Source: Rhodococcus jostii RHA1 (lineage in GTDB: Bacteria > Actinomycetota > Actinomycetes > Mycobacteriales > Mycobacteriaceae). Taken from it: 64,000 nucleotides of DNA. Below the pieces are notes generated by a model. The model searched no databases and was not told where the DNA came from. It saw only the letters and a program-made list of their open reading frames with translations. A program made the translations under genes and the position numbers. The stretch spans positions 3,844,001-3,908,000 of the forward strand of contig NC_008268.1 in NCBI RefSeq assembly GCF_000014565.1. Reading direction: 5' to 3'. Positions 50,899-60,584 of this stretch are shown one piece after another; positions within the stretch are counted from its first letter, which is position 1; the number at the start of each line of letters is the position of its first letter.

Positions 50899-51489
50899 AT
50901 GACCACGGTCCGGCCCGCACTCGCCCGCCGCACTGCGGTCGCCGCGGTGATGCTCGCGATGTCGACGGCAGGCGGTACCGCGCCAGCGAGCGCGCACACC
51001 CGGCCACTGGAACCGATCGCCCTGGCGGTCTCGCTGCGCCTCGCGACGGCCGACACGGTGGCGGCGGCAAAGTGGGGCACGCCGTCACCGATCGACGATC
51101 CCGCGCGCGAGGCACAGGTCCTGGGTGCGGTCGCCGCGCAGGCGGCCCACGAGGGCCTGAGCGCGGGGCGGGTGCAGCAGATCTTCCGGGACCAGATCGA
51201 GGCCAACAAGGAGGTGCAGCGCGCCCTCTTCGGCTGGTGGAGCGTCGCACCCGGCGCGGCGCCGACCGTCCGGCCCGACCTGACGCAGGTTCGTCCCGTG
51301 ATCGACCGCCAGAACACGGACATTCTGCTGCAGCTGCGCGAACAGGAGGCCGTGCTCGCCGGTCCCGGCTGTGTGCCCGCTCTCGTCGATGCCGCGGTCG
51401 CGGTGGCTGCCGAACAGCGTCTCGACCCATTGCATCAGGCCACGCTGGCGCGTGCGCTCGTGTCGATCTGCGGGCCGGTCCGCGAATGA
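50899..51489 (+). CDS. Secreted chorismate mutase (AroQ-gamma type)
   Basis: 196 aa from ATG 50899 with a signal peptide ending near ASAHT (about residue 32). The helical AroQ-gamma pattern is RLATADTVAAAKW, the acidic PIDDPAREAQVL, and QIFRDQIEANKEVQRALFGWW. A Cys pair (PGCVP and SICGP) may form a disulfide as in secreted M. tuberculosis Rv1885c. It converts chorismate to prephenate outside the cytoplasm; why it is exported is unknown. The 5' extension to 50785 overlaps the SIP gene and was rejected. Confidence 0.88.
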   Translation: MTTVRPALARRTAVAAVMLAMSTAGGTAPASAHTRPLEPIALAVSLRLATADTVAAAKWGTPSPIDDPAREAQVLGAVAAQAAHEGLSAGRVQQIFRDQIEANKEVQRALFGWWSVAPGAAPTVRPDLTQVRPVIDRQNTDILLQLREQEAVLAGPGCVPALVDAAVAVAAEQRLDPLHQATLARALVSICGPVRE

Positions 51490-51539
51490 TTGGCCGTTTC
51501 GACATGGTCCGGCAAGATGTTGCCATTTAGACTGGGGGC

Positions 51540-52511
51540 ATGATCTCCAAGGTCGCCACGCTCCTCCTCGACCGTGTCTCGATGTTCGAGTTCGGGGTGG
51601 TCTGTGAAGTGTTCGGAATCGACCGCACCGAACACGGGGTTCCGCCGTTCGACTTCCGGATCTGCGGGATCCGTCCGGGCGAACCGCTCGCGTCGATCAC
51701 GCCGGGACTGACGCTGTCCGCCGACCACGGACTGGACTCCCTGCGCGACGCCGATCTCGTCGTGGTCCCGCCGCCGGGGGCGCAGTCCGACTTCCCGGTG
51801 GAGGCGCTCACCGCGGTGCGCGGCGCCGCGGATGCCGGGGCCATCGTCCTCAGTCTGTGCTCGGGTGTCTTCCTGCTCGGTGAGGCCGGACTACTGGACG
51901 GGCGCAAGTGCACCACGCACTGGGAGTACGTCGAGGAACTGGCCACCCGGTTCCCGACCGCGACCGTCGACCCCGACGTCCTTTTCGTCGACGAGGGCAA
52001 CCTCGTCACTAGTGCGGGTACCGCGGCCGGCATCGACGCCTGCCTGCACGTGGTGCGTCGGGAACTCGGTTCCACCGTCGCCAACACGATCGCCCGCAGG
52101 ATGGTCGTGCCGCCGCAGCGCGACGGGGGACAGCGCCAGTTCATCGAGCAGCCGGTGGTCGCGTGCACGTCGGACAGCCTGAGCGAGACGATGGCGTGGA
52201 TGAGCGAAAACCTCGAGTTGCCGCACACGATCGACGAGCTCGCGGCCCGCTCGTCCATGTCGACGCGCACGTTCGCCCGCAAGTTCGCGGCCGAGACGGG
52301 CACCACCCCCGTGAAGTGGCTGACGACGCAGCGAGTCCTGTACGCGCAGCAGCTGCTCGAGGGCACCGACCTCGGTCTCGAGGCGATCGCGAGACGCAGC
52401 GGATTCGGGTCCGGCGCACTTCTGCGCCATCACTTCAACCGAGTGGTCGGCGTCGCGCCCGCCGACTATCGGCGCCGGTTCGGCTGCAACACGGCCGAAC
52501 TCACGCGATAA
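51540..52511 (+). CDS. GlxA family AraC-type regulator with DJ-1/PfpI domain
   Basis: 323 aa. The N-terminal DJ-1/PfpI-like domain includes LSLCSGVFLLGEAG with the nucleophile-position Cys (about residue 107). The C-terminal AraC double helix-turn-helix includes DELAARSSMSTRTFARKF and GLEAIARRSGFGSGALLRHHFNRVVGVAPADYRRRF. Ligand and targets are unknown. It is convergent with a secreted-protein gene and the 3' ends overlap by 11 bp. Confidence 0.88.
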   Translation: MISKVATLLLDRVSMFEFGVVCEVFGIDRTEHGVPPFDFRICGIRPGEPLASITPGLTLSADHGLDSLRDADLVVVPPPGAQSDFPVEALTAVRGAADAGAIVLSLCSGVFLLGEAGLLDGRKCTTHWEYVEELATRFPTATVDPDVLFVDEGNLVTSAGTAAGIDACLHVVRRELGSTVANTIARRMVVPPQRDGGQRQFIEQPVVACTSDSLSETMAWMSENLELPHTIDELAARSSMSTRTFARKFAAETGTTPVKWLTTQRVLYAQQLLEGTDLGLEAIARRSGFGSGALLRHHFNRVVGVAPADYRRRFGCNTAELTR

Positions 52512-52965
52512 ACGTGCCGATGGCGGGGTTCGCCTGGCAGATCGGGCTGCTGCCGAAGTTGATCGATCCGAACGCCGTCGCCACCACGTTCCCGACGCCG
52601 GTGTTCACCGTCGCCGACAGGAAGGGGTAGACGCCGCCGAGGTTCACGATCCCCGAACGGCCGCTGTCGGTGTTGACCCAGGCAACGGTGACCTGCGCGG
52701 CCGCCGGTATCGGCGGCGCGGCGGGGCGGGACTCGAAACGGATGTCGCCGTCGGCGAGGGGCGGTGACGCCTCCGGCCCGGACTGTCCGGTGAGCGCCGT
52801 CAACGACATCAGGCTGCCCTGGTTCGGACATCCGATGGTCAGGGCCGGTCCGCCGAACGGGTGGGGCGGATCGGCGCCGGCGGGGCCGGCCGTCAGCAGA
52901 GCCGTGGCGGCGGCGATCGGAAACGTGACGACGGCGATGCGGTGGACGATACGTCTGGCGGTCAT
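52501..52965 (-). CDS. Secreted hypothetical protein
   Basis: 154 aa from ATG 52965, with a signal peptide (basic MTARRIVHR then a hydrophobic core, cleavage near GPAGADP). The mature part is small and Gly/Ala/Pro-rich with two cysteines (TIGCPNQ, PICQAN) that could pair. I do not recognise the family; it resembles short exported proteins of unknown role common in Corynebacteriales. A longer reading to 53052 has no better start. It overlaps the GlxA-type gene at the 3' end. Confidence 0.65.
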   Translation of the reverse strand: MTARRIVHRIAVVTFPIAAATALLTAGPAGADPPHPFGGPALTIGCPNQGSLMSLTALTGQSGPEASPPLADGDIRFESRPAAPPIPAAAQVTVAWVNTDSGRSGIVNLGGVYPFLSATVNTGVGNVVATAFGSINFGSSPICQANPAIGTFIA

Positions 52966-53092
52966 GTCTGCTCCTCGGAACGGATCCTCGCGCTGGTGCG
53001 CATCTGCCTGCGGGATACCCCTGGTACAAGCCGTGAAACGAAGACAGGACACCAGGAGGGTTGTTTACCCAGGATTCGCAGATGCCGGAGAC

Positions 53093-54206
53093 CGCACCGT
53101 CCGTCCCCTCCCGATTGTGGGACACGTCCGTGCGGTACGCGCGGTCGCTCCACCCCGTCGGATCGGGTGGTGGACCCTGCTCGGCGCCGCCGTCATCCTC
53201 GTTCCGACCTTCCTGGTGCTGGGGTCGTGGTGGCAGCAGATCGTCCGCGATCTGGTCGGTGCCGATCGCGCGAACCGCACCTATTACCTGCTGATCCTCG
53301 TGATCTCGTTCGCCGTCGCGGCACTGCTGCTGGCCGCGGGCAGAGGACTCCGCACTGTCGCGCGGCCACTCACCGCCGTCGGATTGCGCTACGTCCCCGC
53401 ACCGATCGCGAAAATCGCGAGTGTCGTCGTGCTCGTCGCCGTCCTGTTCTTCGTCGTCAACGGCGCCCTCCACGCGGCCCTGCTCGCCCTCGCCAACGGC
53501 AGCCTCGCCGTCGCCGACCACGACACGGTCTCAGGCGTCACCCAGCCCACCGCGCCGGAACGGTCGGGCTCACCGGACCCGGCGGAACCGTGGGATTCAC
53601 TGGGCAAGGAGGGGCGCACGTTCGTCGCCGCTCACGCCGATCCGCGCGTACGCGGGCCACTCCGCGGGCACCGTCGAGGAGGTCGCGCATCACGTGGTGG
53701 CCGAACTGAAACGCACCGGCGCCTACGACCGCGCTGTTCTGGCCGTCGCCACGACGACCGGTCGCGGCTGGGTCAACCAGGACGTCGCGTCCTCGCTCGA
53801 GTACCTGAGCGACGGCGACACCGCCATCGCGTCGATGCAGTACTCGTTCCTCCCGAGCCCACTCGCGTTCATCGCCGACCGGGAGACACCGATGGTGGCA
53901 GGCAGGGCGCTGCTCGAGGCCGTCTACGCCGAATGGGCTGCGTTGCCGCAGGAGTCGCAGCCGAAACTGGTGGTGTTCGGCGAGAGCCTCGGTTCGTACG
54001 GGGGACAGGTCGCGTTCGCCGGCGGCCAGGACATGCTGGCCCGCGTCGACGGCGCGCTGTGGGTGGGGACGCCCAACTTCACCGAACAGTGGACCCGGAT
54101 CACCGAGAACCGCGACCCCGGGTCGTTCCAGCGAATCCCGGTGATCGAGGACGGCACTGAGCGAGCGCGCGCTACTGGCCGGGGAGTGACGGATCGGTTG
54201 GCGTGA
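53093..54206 (+). pseudogene. Broken alpha/beta-hydrolase membrane protein (Abhydrolase_9 type)
   Basis: The upstream frame gives membrane helices WWTLLGAAVILVPTFLVLG, YYLLILVISFAVAALLLAAG and VVVLVAVLFFVVN, then PWDSLGKEGRTFVA. Near 53625-53645 the similarity moves to another frame (TPIRAYAG, GAYDRAVLAVATTTGRGWVN, nucleophile elbow GESLGSYGG), which ends at 54206 soon after DRDPGSFQRIPV-like sequence. Intact relatives have an extra N-terminal helix block, about 20 more residues at the junction and about 130 more at the C-terminus. So there are a frameshifting deletion and truncations at both ends. The boundary at 53093 is approximate. Confidence 0.7.
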
Positions 54207-54732
54207 GAGGCTTCGTCGCCGTGGGCGGTGTGGGCTGCTGCGTGTCCGCACTGTCGAGGTCGCGCAGGTTCGGGGGAGCGGATGCGACGCGCGGCTGCTC
54301 GCGGCGACGGCTCCTGACGAACACCGCGCCCCCGGCGACGGCGGCGCCGAGCAGGACGACAATCGCGATGCGACGGCCCTTCCGCGACTTCTTCTCCTCG
54401 ACCGGTGCTACGGCCGAGGTCAGGGGACGAACGACATCCTGGGCGACCTTCTTCACCGGCACGGTCCGGGCGCGTTCGTAGCCCTTCTTGGCCAGTGAGG
54501 CCCCCTGACGGCCGAGGAACACACCGAGCTGGCCGGCACCGCGGGCCGTCGCGATTGCCGCCGAGCGTGCGTAGCGCCGCGCCTGATCGACAGCCTCGGA
54601 TTCTTTGACGCGGGAAGCCGAATCCTCGACGTGGGCCAGAGCGGTCTCGACTCGTTCGGACACCTGCTCCTGCAGGGTCTCGGCGCGTTCGGTCGGAAGC
54701 AGATTCGTGAGGGACTTCGTCGCTCGTGTCAT
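54172..54732 (-). CDS. Hypothetical single-pass membrane protein
   Basis: 186 aa. The N-terminal half is helical and charged (MTRATKSLTNLLPTERAETL onward, Ala/Glu/Arg-rich, possible coiled coil). One hydrophobic segment (about 121-138, RRIAIVVLLGAAVAGGAVFV) is followed by an Arg-rich and then Thr/Pro-rich tail. It is divergent from ppiA with about 100 bp between starts, and its 3' end overlaps the pseudogene on the other strand. Family not recognised. Confidence 0.65.
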   Translation of the reverse strand: MTRATKSLTNLLPTERAETLQEQVSERVETALAHVEDSASRVKESEAVDQARRYARSAAIATARGAGQLGVFLGRQGASLAKKGYERARTVPVKKVAQDVVRPLTSAVAPVEEKKSRKGRRIAIVVLLGAAVAGGAVFVRSRRREQPRVASAPPNLRDLDSADTQQPTPPTATKPLTPTDPSLPGQ

Positions 54733-54832
54733 GTCCCCACTTTGTCACAAGAACCGGGAGCACGAACCGATCCGAAGTACTCGAGTCACCGCGGCGGAAC
54801 CACACGGAACCCCACAATGGCAACATGGTGGT

Positions 54833-55360
54833 GTGACTTCACCTCATCAGACCGCAACCGCAACGCTGCACACCAACCGCGGCGACATCAAGATCGCGCT
54901 GTTCGGCAACCACGCGCCCAAGACCGTCGAGAACTTCGTCGGCCTCGCCGACGGTTCGAAGGACTACAGCACCGCCAACGCCGGTGGCACCGACTCCGGA
55001 CCGTTCTATGACGGCGCCATCTTCCACCGCGTCATCGACGGATTCATGATCCAGGGCGGTGACCCCACGGGCACCGGCGCCGGCGGCCCGGGCTACAAGT
55101 TCGGCGACGAGTTCCACCCGGAACTGCAGTTCGACCGCGCGTACATCCTGGCCATGGCGAACGCCGGCCCGGGAACCAACGGTTCGCAGTTCTTCATCAC
55201 CACCGGCCCGACGCCGCACCTCAACCGTCGCCACACCATCTTCGGTGAGGTCGTCGACGAGGAATCGAAGAAGGTCGTCGACGCCATCTCGACCACCGCC
55301 ACCGATCGCGCGGACCGTCCGCTCGAGCCGGTCGTGATCAACAGCGTCACCATCGCGTAG
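54833..55360 (+). CDS. ppiA: Peptidyl-prolyl cis-trans isomerase (cyclophilin) PpiA
   Basis: 175 aa from GTG 54833. Cyclophilin landmarks: ATLHTNRGDIKIALFGNHAPKTVENF, FHRVIDGFMIQGGDPTGTG, FGDEFHPELQF, MANAGPGTNGSQFFIT and LNRRHTIFGEV. It catalyses proline isomerisation; no signal peptide, so cytosolic. Counterpart of M. tuberculosis Rv0009. The open frame extends upstream to 54605 over the divergent gene; this was rejected. A rhomboid gene follows after 13 bp. Confidence 0.95.
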   Translation: MTSPHQTATATLHTNRGDIKIALFGNHAPKTVENFVGLADGSKDYSTANAGGTDSGPFYDGAIFHRVIDGFMIQGGDPTGTGAGGPGYKFGDEFHPELQFDRAYILAMANAGPGTNGSQFFITTGPTPHLNRRHTIFGEVVDEESKKVVDAISTTATDRADRPLEPVVINSVTIA

Positions 55361-55373
55361 GGAACGGCAGCAC

Positions 55374-56291
55374 ATGACCAACCCCGGCTGGGGCGGTGCC
55401 GCGAACGAGGGCACTCCGCCCCAGCCGCGGTGCGTCCGCCACCCCGATCGCCCCACTGCGCTGTCGTGCAATCGGTGCGGTCGTCCCGCGTGCCCCGAAT
55501 GCCTGCGCGAAGCGGCCGTCGGCTACCAGTGTGTCGATTGCGTCGCCGCCGGACGGCGGGACGTCCGCCCGGTCCGTAACGTCGCCGGTGCCGTGACCAC
55601 ACAGCGTCCGACACCGCTGGTGACGTACATCCTGATGGCCGCGAACGTCGGCATCTTCCTGATCACCGCGGCGCAGTCCCGCAGCATCATGCAGAACCAG
55701 GCCGGGTCGAAGCTCTTTGCGGACTGGGCGCTGTTCCCACCCGCTGTCGTGGACGGGCAGATCGTCCGCGTGCTGGGCAGCGGATTCCTCCACTTCGGCA
55801 TCATCCACCTGGCCGTCAACATGTTCGCGCTGTGGGTGATCGGCCGCGACACCGAACTGGTCCTCGGGCGTGCCCGCTACGCCTGCGTGTACTTCGCGTC
55901 GCTGCTCGGCGGTTCCGCCGCGGTGATGCTGTTCCAACTCGGCGCGGTCACCGCGGGTGCGTCGGGTGCCGTCTTCGGGCTGATGGGCGCCCAGGCCGTC
56001 ATCCTCCTGCGTCTGCGACGCAGCCCCGCACCGGTCATCTCGGTGATCGCCATCAACGTGATCATCAGCATCACGATCCCCGGCATCTCACTGTGGGGGC
56101 ATCTAGGCGGCCTGGTCGCCGGAGCCGCAGCCACCGCGGGAACCCTCTACGGGCCCCAACTGCTGGGCGTCGGGAACAACCGGGAGAAGGCCGTCACCGT
56201 CGGCTGGGTCTGCCTCGGCGTCGTGATGCTGGTGCCGCTCGCCGTCATCGCGATCCGCACCCTGCAGCTGCGCGCGAGCTTCGGCTACTGA
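55374..56291 (+). CDS. Rhomboid family intramembrane serine protease
   Basis: 305 aa. The N-terminal zinc-ribbon/B-box-like segment has CVRHPDRPTALSCNRCGRPACPEC and CVDC. The membrane domain has GSGFLHFGIIHLAVNM, the catalytic GASGAVFG (Ser) and the His of LWGHLGGLVAG. It cleaves transmembrane substrates within the membrane; substrates unknown. It lies 13 bp after ppiA and is probably co-transcribed. It overlaps the convergent PH-domain gene by 7 bp. Confidence 0.92.
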   Translation: MTNPGWGGAANEGTPPQPRCVRHPDRPTALSCNRCGRPACPECLREAAVGYQCVDCVAAGRRDVRPVRNVAGAVTTQRPTPLVTYILMAANVGIFLITAAQSRSIMQNQAGSKLFADWALFPPAVVDGQIVRVLGSGFLHFGIIHLAVNMFALWVIGRDTELVLGRARYACVYFASLLGGSAAVMLFQLGAVTAGASGAVFGLMGAQAVILLRLRRSPAPVISVIAINVIISITIPGISLWGHLGGLVAGAAATAGTLYGPQLLGVGNNREKAVTVGWVCLGVVMLVPLAVIAIRTLQLRASFGY

Positions 56292-56743
56292 CCCCGGCCC
56301 ACCAGACGGTGCACCGCGAGCGCATCGAACACGTCCTCCGGATTGGTGCCGAGATCCCACCGGCCGAAGATCATGAGTCGTTCGGTGCCGTCCTCGGTGC
56401 GGACGTCGATCTCGAGCATCGGCACCCGGCGGCCCAGCCGGGGATAGCGGACGAGCCGCGCGCGTTCGATCTCCGACCGGGCATACGCGTGGCGGCCGCT
56501 CAGCCGGTTCACCACGATCCCGCCGCCTTCCTTGTCGACGGCGAGGCGCGGGCGTTGCCGGAGCGCGGACGCGGCGGTCAGCAGCAGCCCGAGGGCGGCG
56601 ACGCACACGAGGACACGGCCCGCCGGCTCGGTCGACACGGAAAGTCCCGCGACCCCCAACGCGACTCCGCCCGCGGCGAGAGCGATCACCGCGGCGAGGG
56701 GCGTCGACCACTCCAGCGGTGCCTCGTCAGCAGACATCAGCAC
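56285..56743 (-). CDS. PH-domain-like membrane protein (Rv0010c-like)
   Basis: 152 aa. Two hydrophobic helices near the N-terminus (AAVIALAAGGVALGVAGL, VLVCVAALGLLLTAAS) precede a bacterial PH-like beta domain (RLAVDKEGGGIVVNRL, ERARLVRYPRLGRRVPMLEIDV, LMIFGRWDLGTNPEDVFDAL). Position and form match M. tuberculosis Rv0010c. Role unknown. Convergent with the rhomboid gene, 3' overlap 7 bp. Confidence 0.85.
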   Translation of the reverse strand: MLMSADEAPLEWSTPLAAVIALAAGGVALGVAGLSVSTEPAGRVLVCVAALGLLLTAASALRQRPRLAVDKEGGGIVVNRLSGRHAYARSEIERARLVRYPRLGRRVPMLEIDVRTEDGTERLMIFGRWDLGTNPEDVFDALAVHRLVGRGQ

Positions 56744-56810
56744 TCGACCTGCGGCTATCCACAGGGGTTGTCCACATTGGGGATGAATGACATCGGTGTA
56801 ATTGTGATGG

Positions 56811-57074
56811 TCAACGCCAGCGCATCGTCATGATCAGACCGACCACCATGAAGCCGAATCCGATGAGGAAGTTGTAGGCACCGAGGTTGTTCATCCACTC
56901 GAGCTGGTCGGCGGCCAGGTAGTAGACGAGCAGCCACACCAGGCCCACCAGCATGAACCCGAGCATCACCGAGACGTACAGGGTGCTCGAGGGGCCGGCC
57001 TTCACCTTCACCGGGGTGCGGCTCGCAGGGTTGATCGTGTAATCGGTCTTCTTTCGGACCTTCGACTTCGGCAT
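56811..57074 (-). CDS. crgA: Cell division protein CrgA
   Basis: 87 aa. [14 protein letters not shown] opens the conserved basic N-terminus, followed by two membrane helices (about 33-53 and 66-84). In actinobacteria CrgA is recruited to the septum by FtsZ and helps assemble the divisome with FtsI/FtsQ. ATG 57074 was chosen because the upstream extension is not conserved. Divergent from the DUF881 gene. Confidence 0.95.
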   Translation of the reverse strand: MPKSKVRKKTDYTINPASRTPVKVKAGPSSTLYVSVMLGFMLVGLVWLLVYYLAADQLEWMNNLGAYNFLIGFGFMVVGLIMTMRWR

Positions 57075-57193
57075 GACGTCCTCGTTCGTGCGGCTCAACA
57101 GGAATGGGGGCAGGTAGATTCGGAAATACCTGCGTGTGTACACGCTAACGTAGCCGTGATTCGCGCGGCGAGGACGAGGGGACGGAAACACCG

Positions 57194-57895
57194 GTGACCA
57201 GGTCGATCTTCTGGCGGATCGCGGTGCTGGTGGTGTGTCTCGTGGCCGGTCTGCTGGTGGCAACCACCCGTCAGGTGTCGCACGGCAACGAGATCCGCGC
57301 CGGCGATTCCACCCGACTGTCCGACCTCGTGCGCAACGCCCAGTCCGAGACCGACCAGGTGGCCGAGACCCGCGACCGGCTGGCGGCGCAGGTCGAATCG
57401 CTGCAGCAGGACGCCGCCGCGTCCGACAGCGGTGTCGCGCAGGCGCTCGCCGACAGCAAGGCGCTCGCCACGGATGCCGGACTCACACCGATGACCGGTC
57501 CCGGCGTCACCGTCACACTCACCGACGCACCCCGCGACGCGGACGGCAAGTACCCCGTCGACGCGTCGCCGGACGATCTCGTCGTCCACCAGCAGGACGT
57601 CCAGAGTGTGCTGAACGCACTGTGGGTGGGCGGTGCCGAGGCGATCAGCATGCAGGACCAGCGGATCGTGAACACGTCGGCGCCGCGCTGTATCGGCAAC
57701 ACCCTGCTGCTGCACGGTCGCACATACAGCCCGCCCTATGTGATGTCGGCGATCGGGGACCCCGCGCGACTGGAGGCGGCGCTCGCCAACGAACCCGGAA
57801 TCCGGGTATTCAAGCAGTACGCGACGCGGTTCGGCCTCGGCTACTCGGAGGCGGCGTCCGGCCAATTGTCCGTGCCCGGTTACGCGGGGCACTGA
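57194..57895 (+). CDS. DUF881 family protein (Rv0012-like)
   Basis: 233 aa from GTG 57194. One N-terminal membrane helix (about 5-27), a coiled-coil-prone region ([21 protein letters not shown]) and a C-terminal extracytoplasmic DUF881 domain with [16 protein letters not shown] and [19 protein letters not shown]. Related proteins are linked to division and cell-wall loci; exact function unknown. It precedes the amidotransferase gene by about 55 bp. Confidence 0.9.
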   Translation: MTRSIFWRIAVLVVCLVAGLLVATTRQVSHGNEIRAGDSTRLSDLVRNAQSETDQVAETRDRLAAQVESLQQDAAASDSGVAQALADSKALATDAGLTPMTGPGVTVTLTDAPRDADGKYPVDASPDDLVVHQQDVQSVLNALWVGGAEAISMQDQRIVNTSAPRCIGNTLLLHGRTYSPPYVMSAIGDPARLEAALANEPGIRVFKQYATRFGLGYSEAASGQLSVPGYAGH

Positions 57896-57950
57896 GCCCG
57901 AACCGTCCCCGGCCGTGCAGGGTGCGAGGCGGGCAGAATACCCTGCTTCC

Positions 57951-58604
57951 ATGAGGATTCTCGTCGTCGACAACTACGACAGCTTCGTGTTCAACCTGGT
58001 CCAGTACCTCGGACAGCTGGGAACGCGGGCCGTGGTCTGGCGCAACGACGATCCGAACCTCACCGGGCCCGACGCCGTCGCGGCGGCGGCGGCCGAGTTC
58101 GACGGCATTCTGCTGAGCCCGGGCCCGGGCACACCGCAGCGGGCAGGCGCGACGATGGACCTGGTCACGGCGTGTGCCGCCGCCAGGACGCCGCTCCTCG
58201 GGGTGTGCCTCGGACACCAGGCGATCGGGGCCGCGTTCGGCGCCACCGTCGACCGGGCACCCGAACTCCTGCACGGCAAGACCAGCGTCGTCCACCACAC
58301 CGGCGGGGGCGTTCTCACGGGTCTGCCCGACCCGTTCACCGCCACCCGCTACCACTCACTGACCGTCCTGGAAGACACCATCCCGGACGAACTCGAGGTC
58401 ACCGCCCACACCGACAGCGGCATCGTGATGGCGATGCGGCACCGCGAACTGCCGATCCACGGCGTCCAGTTCCACCCGGAGTCCGTGCTCACCGAAGGCG
58501 GGCACCGCATGCTCGCCAACTGGCTCACCGTCTGCGGCGAAGCCCCGAAGGAATCCCTCGTCGCCACCCTCGAGACCGAGGTCGCGCAAGCATTGGGCGC
58601 GTAG
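57951..58604 (+). CDS. Aminodeoxychorismate/anthranilate synthase glutamine amidotransferase subunit
   Basis: 217 aa class I glutamine amidotransferase. MRILVVDNYDSFVFNLVQYL opens it, SPGPGTP marks the oxyanion region, the nucleophile Cys is in GVCLGHQAIG, and the His-Glu pair is in VQFHPESVLTEGGHRML. It supplies ammonia to PabB or TrpE. Position next to pknB equals M. tuberculosis trpG (Rv0013). PabA versus TrpG cannot be decided from this sequence alone. Confidence 0.93.
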   Translation: MRILVVDNYDSFVFNLVQYLGQLGTRAVVWRNDDPNLTGPDAVAAAAAEFDGILLSPGPGTPQRAGATMDLVTACAAARTPLLGVCLGHQAIGAAFGATVDRAPELLHGKTSVVHHTGGGVLTGLPDPFTATRYHSLTVLEDTIPDELEVTAHTDSGIVMAMRHRELPIHGVQFHPESVLTEGGHRMLANWLTVCGEAPKESLVATLETEVAQALGA

Positions 58605-58613
58605 CGCCCGTGA

Positions 58614-58645
58614 GTGGTTGACGAGTCCAGAGACTCCTCAACCAC
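58614..58645. terminator. Bidirectional terminator between amidotransferase gene and pknB
   Basis: A 14-bp stem with one mismatch (58614-58627 with 58632-58645) and a 4-nt loop, between convergent stops. Confidence 0.7.
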
Positions 58646-58664
58646 GCACGGGTGGCGGAGCCGC

Positions 58665-60584
58665 CTACCGCGGGATGCCCAGCGCGCCGACACCGACGGA
58701 GACGACACCGTTCTTGGTGATCTCCGATCCCGGCGGCTGTTCCTGGCTGATGATCTTGCCGACCATCTCCGGGTCCAGGGTGGACGTCTGCGTCTGATTC
58801 AGCGAGCTCGACGACCCGCTCCAGCCGGCGCTGCGCAGTTCGGCGAGCGCCTGCGACACGGTCTTGCCCGTCAGGTCCGGCATCTCGATGTTGTTGCCGT
58901 TCGACACCCGGATCTGGATGGTGTCACCCTTGGCTGCGGTGGAGCCGCCGACGGGATCGGTGGAGACGACCTGGCCCTTCGGCGCACCGGAGTCGATGTT
59001 CTGGATCTGCGCCTTGAAACCGGCGCCCTCGATGTTCGCCTGCGCGACCTCGACCTTCTGACCGGTCACGTCGGGGATGCGGATCTGCTCCGGCCCGGTG
59101 CCCAGCGTGACGGCGACTTCGGAGTCGAGGGAGATGCTCGCCCCGGAGGACGGGTTCTGGTCGATCACCTTGTCGACGTCGGATACGTCGGACGGTGCGC
59201 GTGCGACAGCGGTGTCGAGCCGCAGTCCCACCGCGTTCAGCTCCTGCTGGGCTTCCTGCTGGGTGAGGCCGGCGAGCCGCGGGACCTTCACCTGTTCGGG
59301 GCCCGACGACACCTCGAGGGTGATGGTGCTGCCCTCGTCCACCTGTACGCCGCCGACGGGCCGGGTGGTGATGACATTGCCGGTCGCCACGACGGCGTCC
59401 GGTTTCTGTTGCCGGGCGACGCGGAAACCGAGGTTCTGCAGTGTTGTCTCGGCGTCGTCCGCGGCCTGGTTCGTGACGTCCGGCATGGTCACCTGATCGG
59501 CCTTCGAACCCGGTCCCACGGACCACAGGAACGCGCCGACGACGCCGACGACGATGAGGGCGCCCAGCGCCATCAGCGCCACCCGCATCGGGTTCTTCTT
59601 CTTGTCGGGCTCGCCGCCGTCCGTCTTCGACGCGGTGGCCGGGGTCGGCGACTGCTGGCGCCGGTAGTTCCCCGCGCCGGTGTCGACGGCACCGAGGATC
59701 GTGGTGCGGTCCTCGTCGCTCATGACCATAGGCGCGCTGGGGCGCTGCCCGCCGAGCACCCGGACCAGGTCGCTTCGCATGTCCGCGGCGGTCTGGTAGC
59801 GGTTGGCGGGGTTCTTGCTCATCGCCTTGAGGATCACCGAGTCGAGCTCACGCGGAATGTCCGGGTTGACCGCGGACGGTGTCTGCGGGTCCTCCCGCAC
59901 GTGCTGGTATGCGACCGCGACCGGGGAGTCACCCTTGAACGGGGGTTCGCCGGTGAGGATCTCGAACAGCACGCACCCGAGGGAGTACACGTCGGAGCGG
60001 GCGTCGACCTGCTCGCCGCGGGCCTGCTCGGGCGACAGGTACTGGGCGGTGCCGATGACGGCGGCCGTCTGCGTCATGGGGCTGGACGCGTCGGAGATCG
60101 CTCGCGCGATGCCGAAGTCCATCACCTTCACCGCACCCGCACGGTTGATCATCACGTTGGCGGGTTTCACGTCGCGGTGCACGATGCCGTTGCGGTGGCT
60201 GAAGTCGAGCGCCGCGCACACGTCCGAGATGACTTCCATCGCGCGGCGCGGTGCCATCGGGCCCTCGCTGCGCACGATGTCCCGCAACGTGTCGCCGTCG
60301 ACGTACTCCATCACGATGTACGGCAGCGGTCCCGCTTCGGTTTCCGCCTCGCCGGTGTCGTAGACGGCCACGATCGCCGGATGGTTCAGCGCCGCCGCGT
60401 TCTGCGCCTCGCGGCGGAACCGGAGGTAGAACGTGGGGTCGCGGGCCAGGTCGGCGCGCAGGACCTTGATCGCGACGTCACGGCTGAGTCGGACGTCGCG
60501 GGCGAGGTGGACCTCGGACATGCCACCGAAGCCGAGAATCTCACCCAGCTCGTAGCGTGAGGAGAGGTTGCGCGGTGTCGTCAT
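58665..60584 (-). CDS. pknB: Serine/threonine protein kinase PknB with PASTA domains
   Basis: 639 aa. The kinase domain (about 11-275) keeps Lys40 (VAIK), Asp138 (HRDVK), DFG and the activation-loop threonines Thr171/Thr173 ([19 protein letters not shown]) at the same numbers as M. tuberculosis PknB. A juxtamembrane linker and one helix (about 334-356) lead to four extracellular PASTA repeats (about 360-639) that sense muropeptides or lipid II. Known substrates in mycobacteria, CwlM and MurJ, are both encoded in this window. It overlaps pknA by 4 bp. Confidence 0.97.
   Translation of the reverse strand: MTTPRNLSSRYELGEILGFGGMSEVHLARDVRLSRDVAIKVLRADLARDPTFYLRFRREAQNAAALNHPAIVAVYDTGEAETEAGPLPYIVMEYVDGDTLRDIVRSEGPMAPRRAMEVISDVCAALDFSHRNGIVHRDVKPANVMINRAGAVKVMDFGIARAISDASSPMTQTAAVIGTAQYLSPEQARGEQVDARSDVYSLGCVLFEILTGEPPFKGDSPVAVAYQHVREDPQTPSAVNPDIPRELDSVILKAMSKNPANRYQTAADMRSDLVRVLGGQRPSAPMVMSDEDRTTILGAVDTGAGNYRRQQSPTPATASKTDGGEPDKKKNPMRVALMALGALIVVGVVGAFLWSVGPGSKADQVTMPDVTNQAADDAETTLQNLGFRVARQQKPDAVVATGNVITTRPVGGVQVDEGSTITLEVSSGPEQVKVPRLAGLTQQEAQQELNAVGLRLDTAVARAPSDVSDVDKVIDQNPSSGASISLDSEVAVTLGTGPEQIRIPDVTGQKVEVAQANIEGAGFKAQIQNIDSGAPKGQVVSTDPVGGSTAAKGDTIQIRVSNGNNIEMPDLTGKTVSQALAELRSAGWSGSSSSLNQTQTSTLDPEMVGKIISQEQPPGSEITKNGVVSVGVGALGIPR

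Noticed and set aside
54605..54832. 76-codon upstream extension of ppiA
   Set aside because: It overlaps the divergent gene and lacks cyclophilin similarity; GTG 54833 matches the family start.
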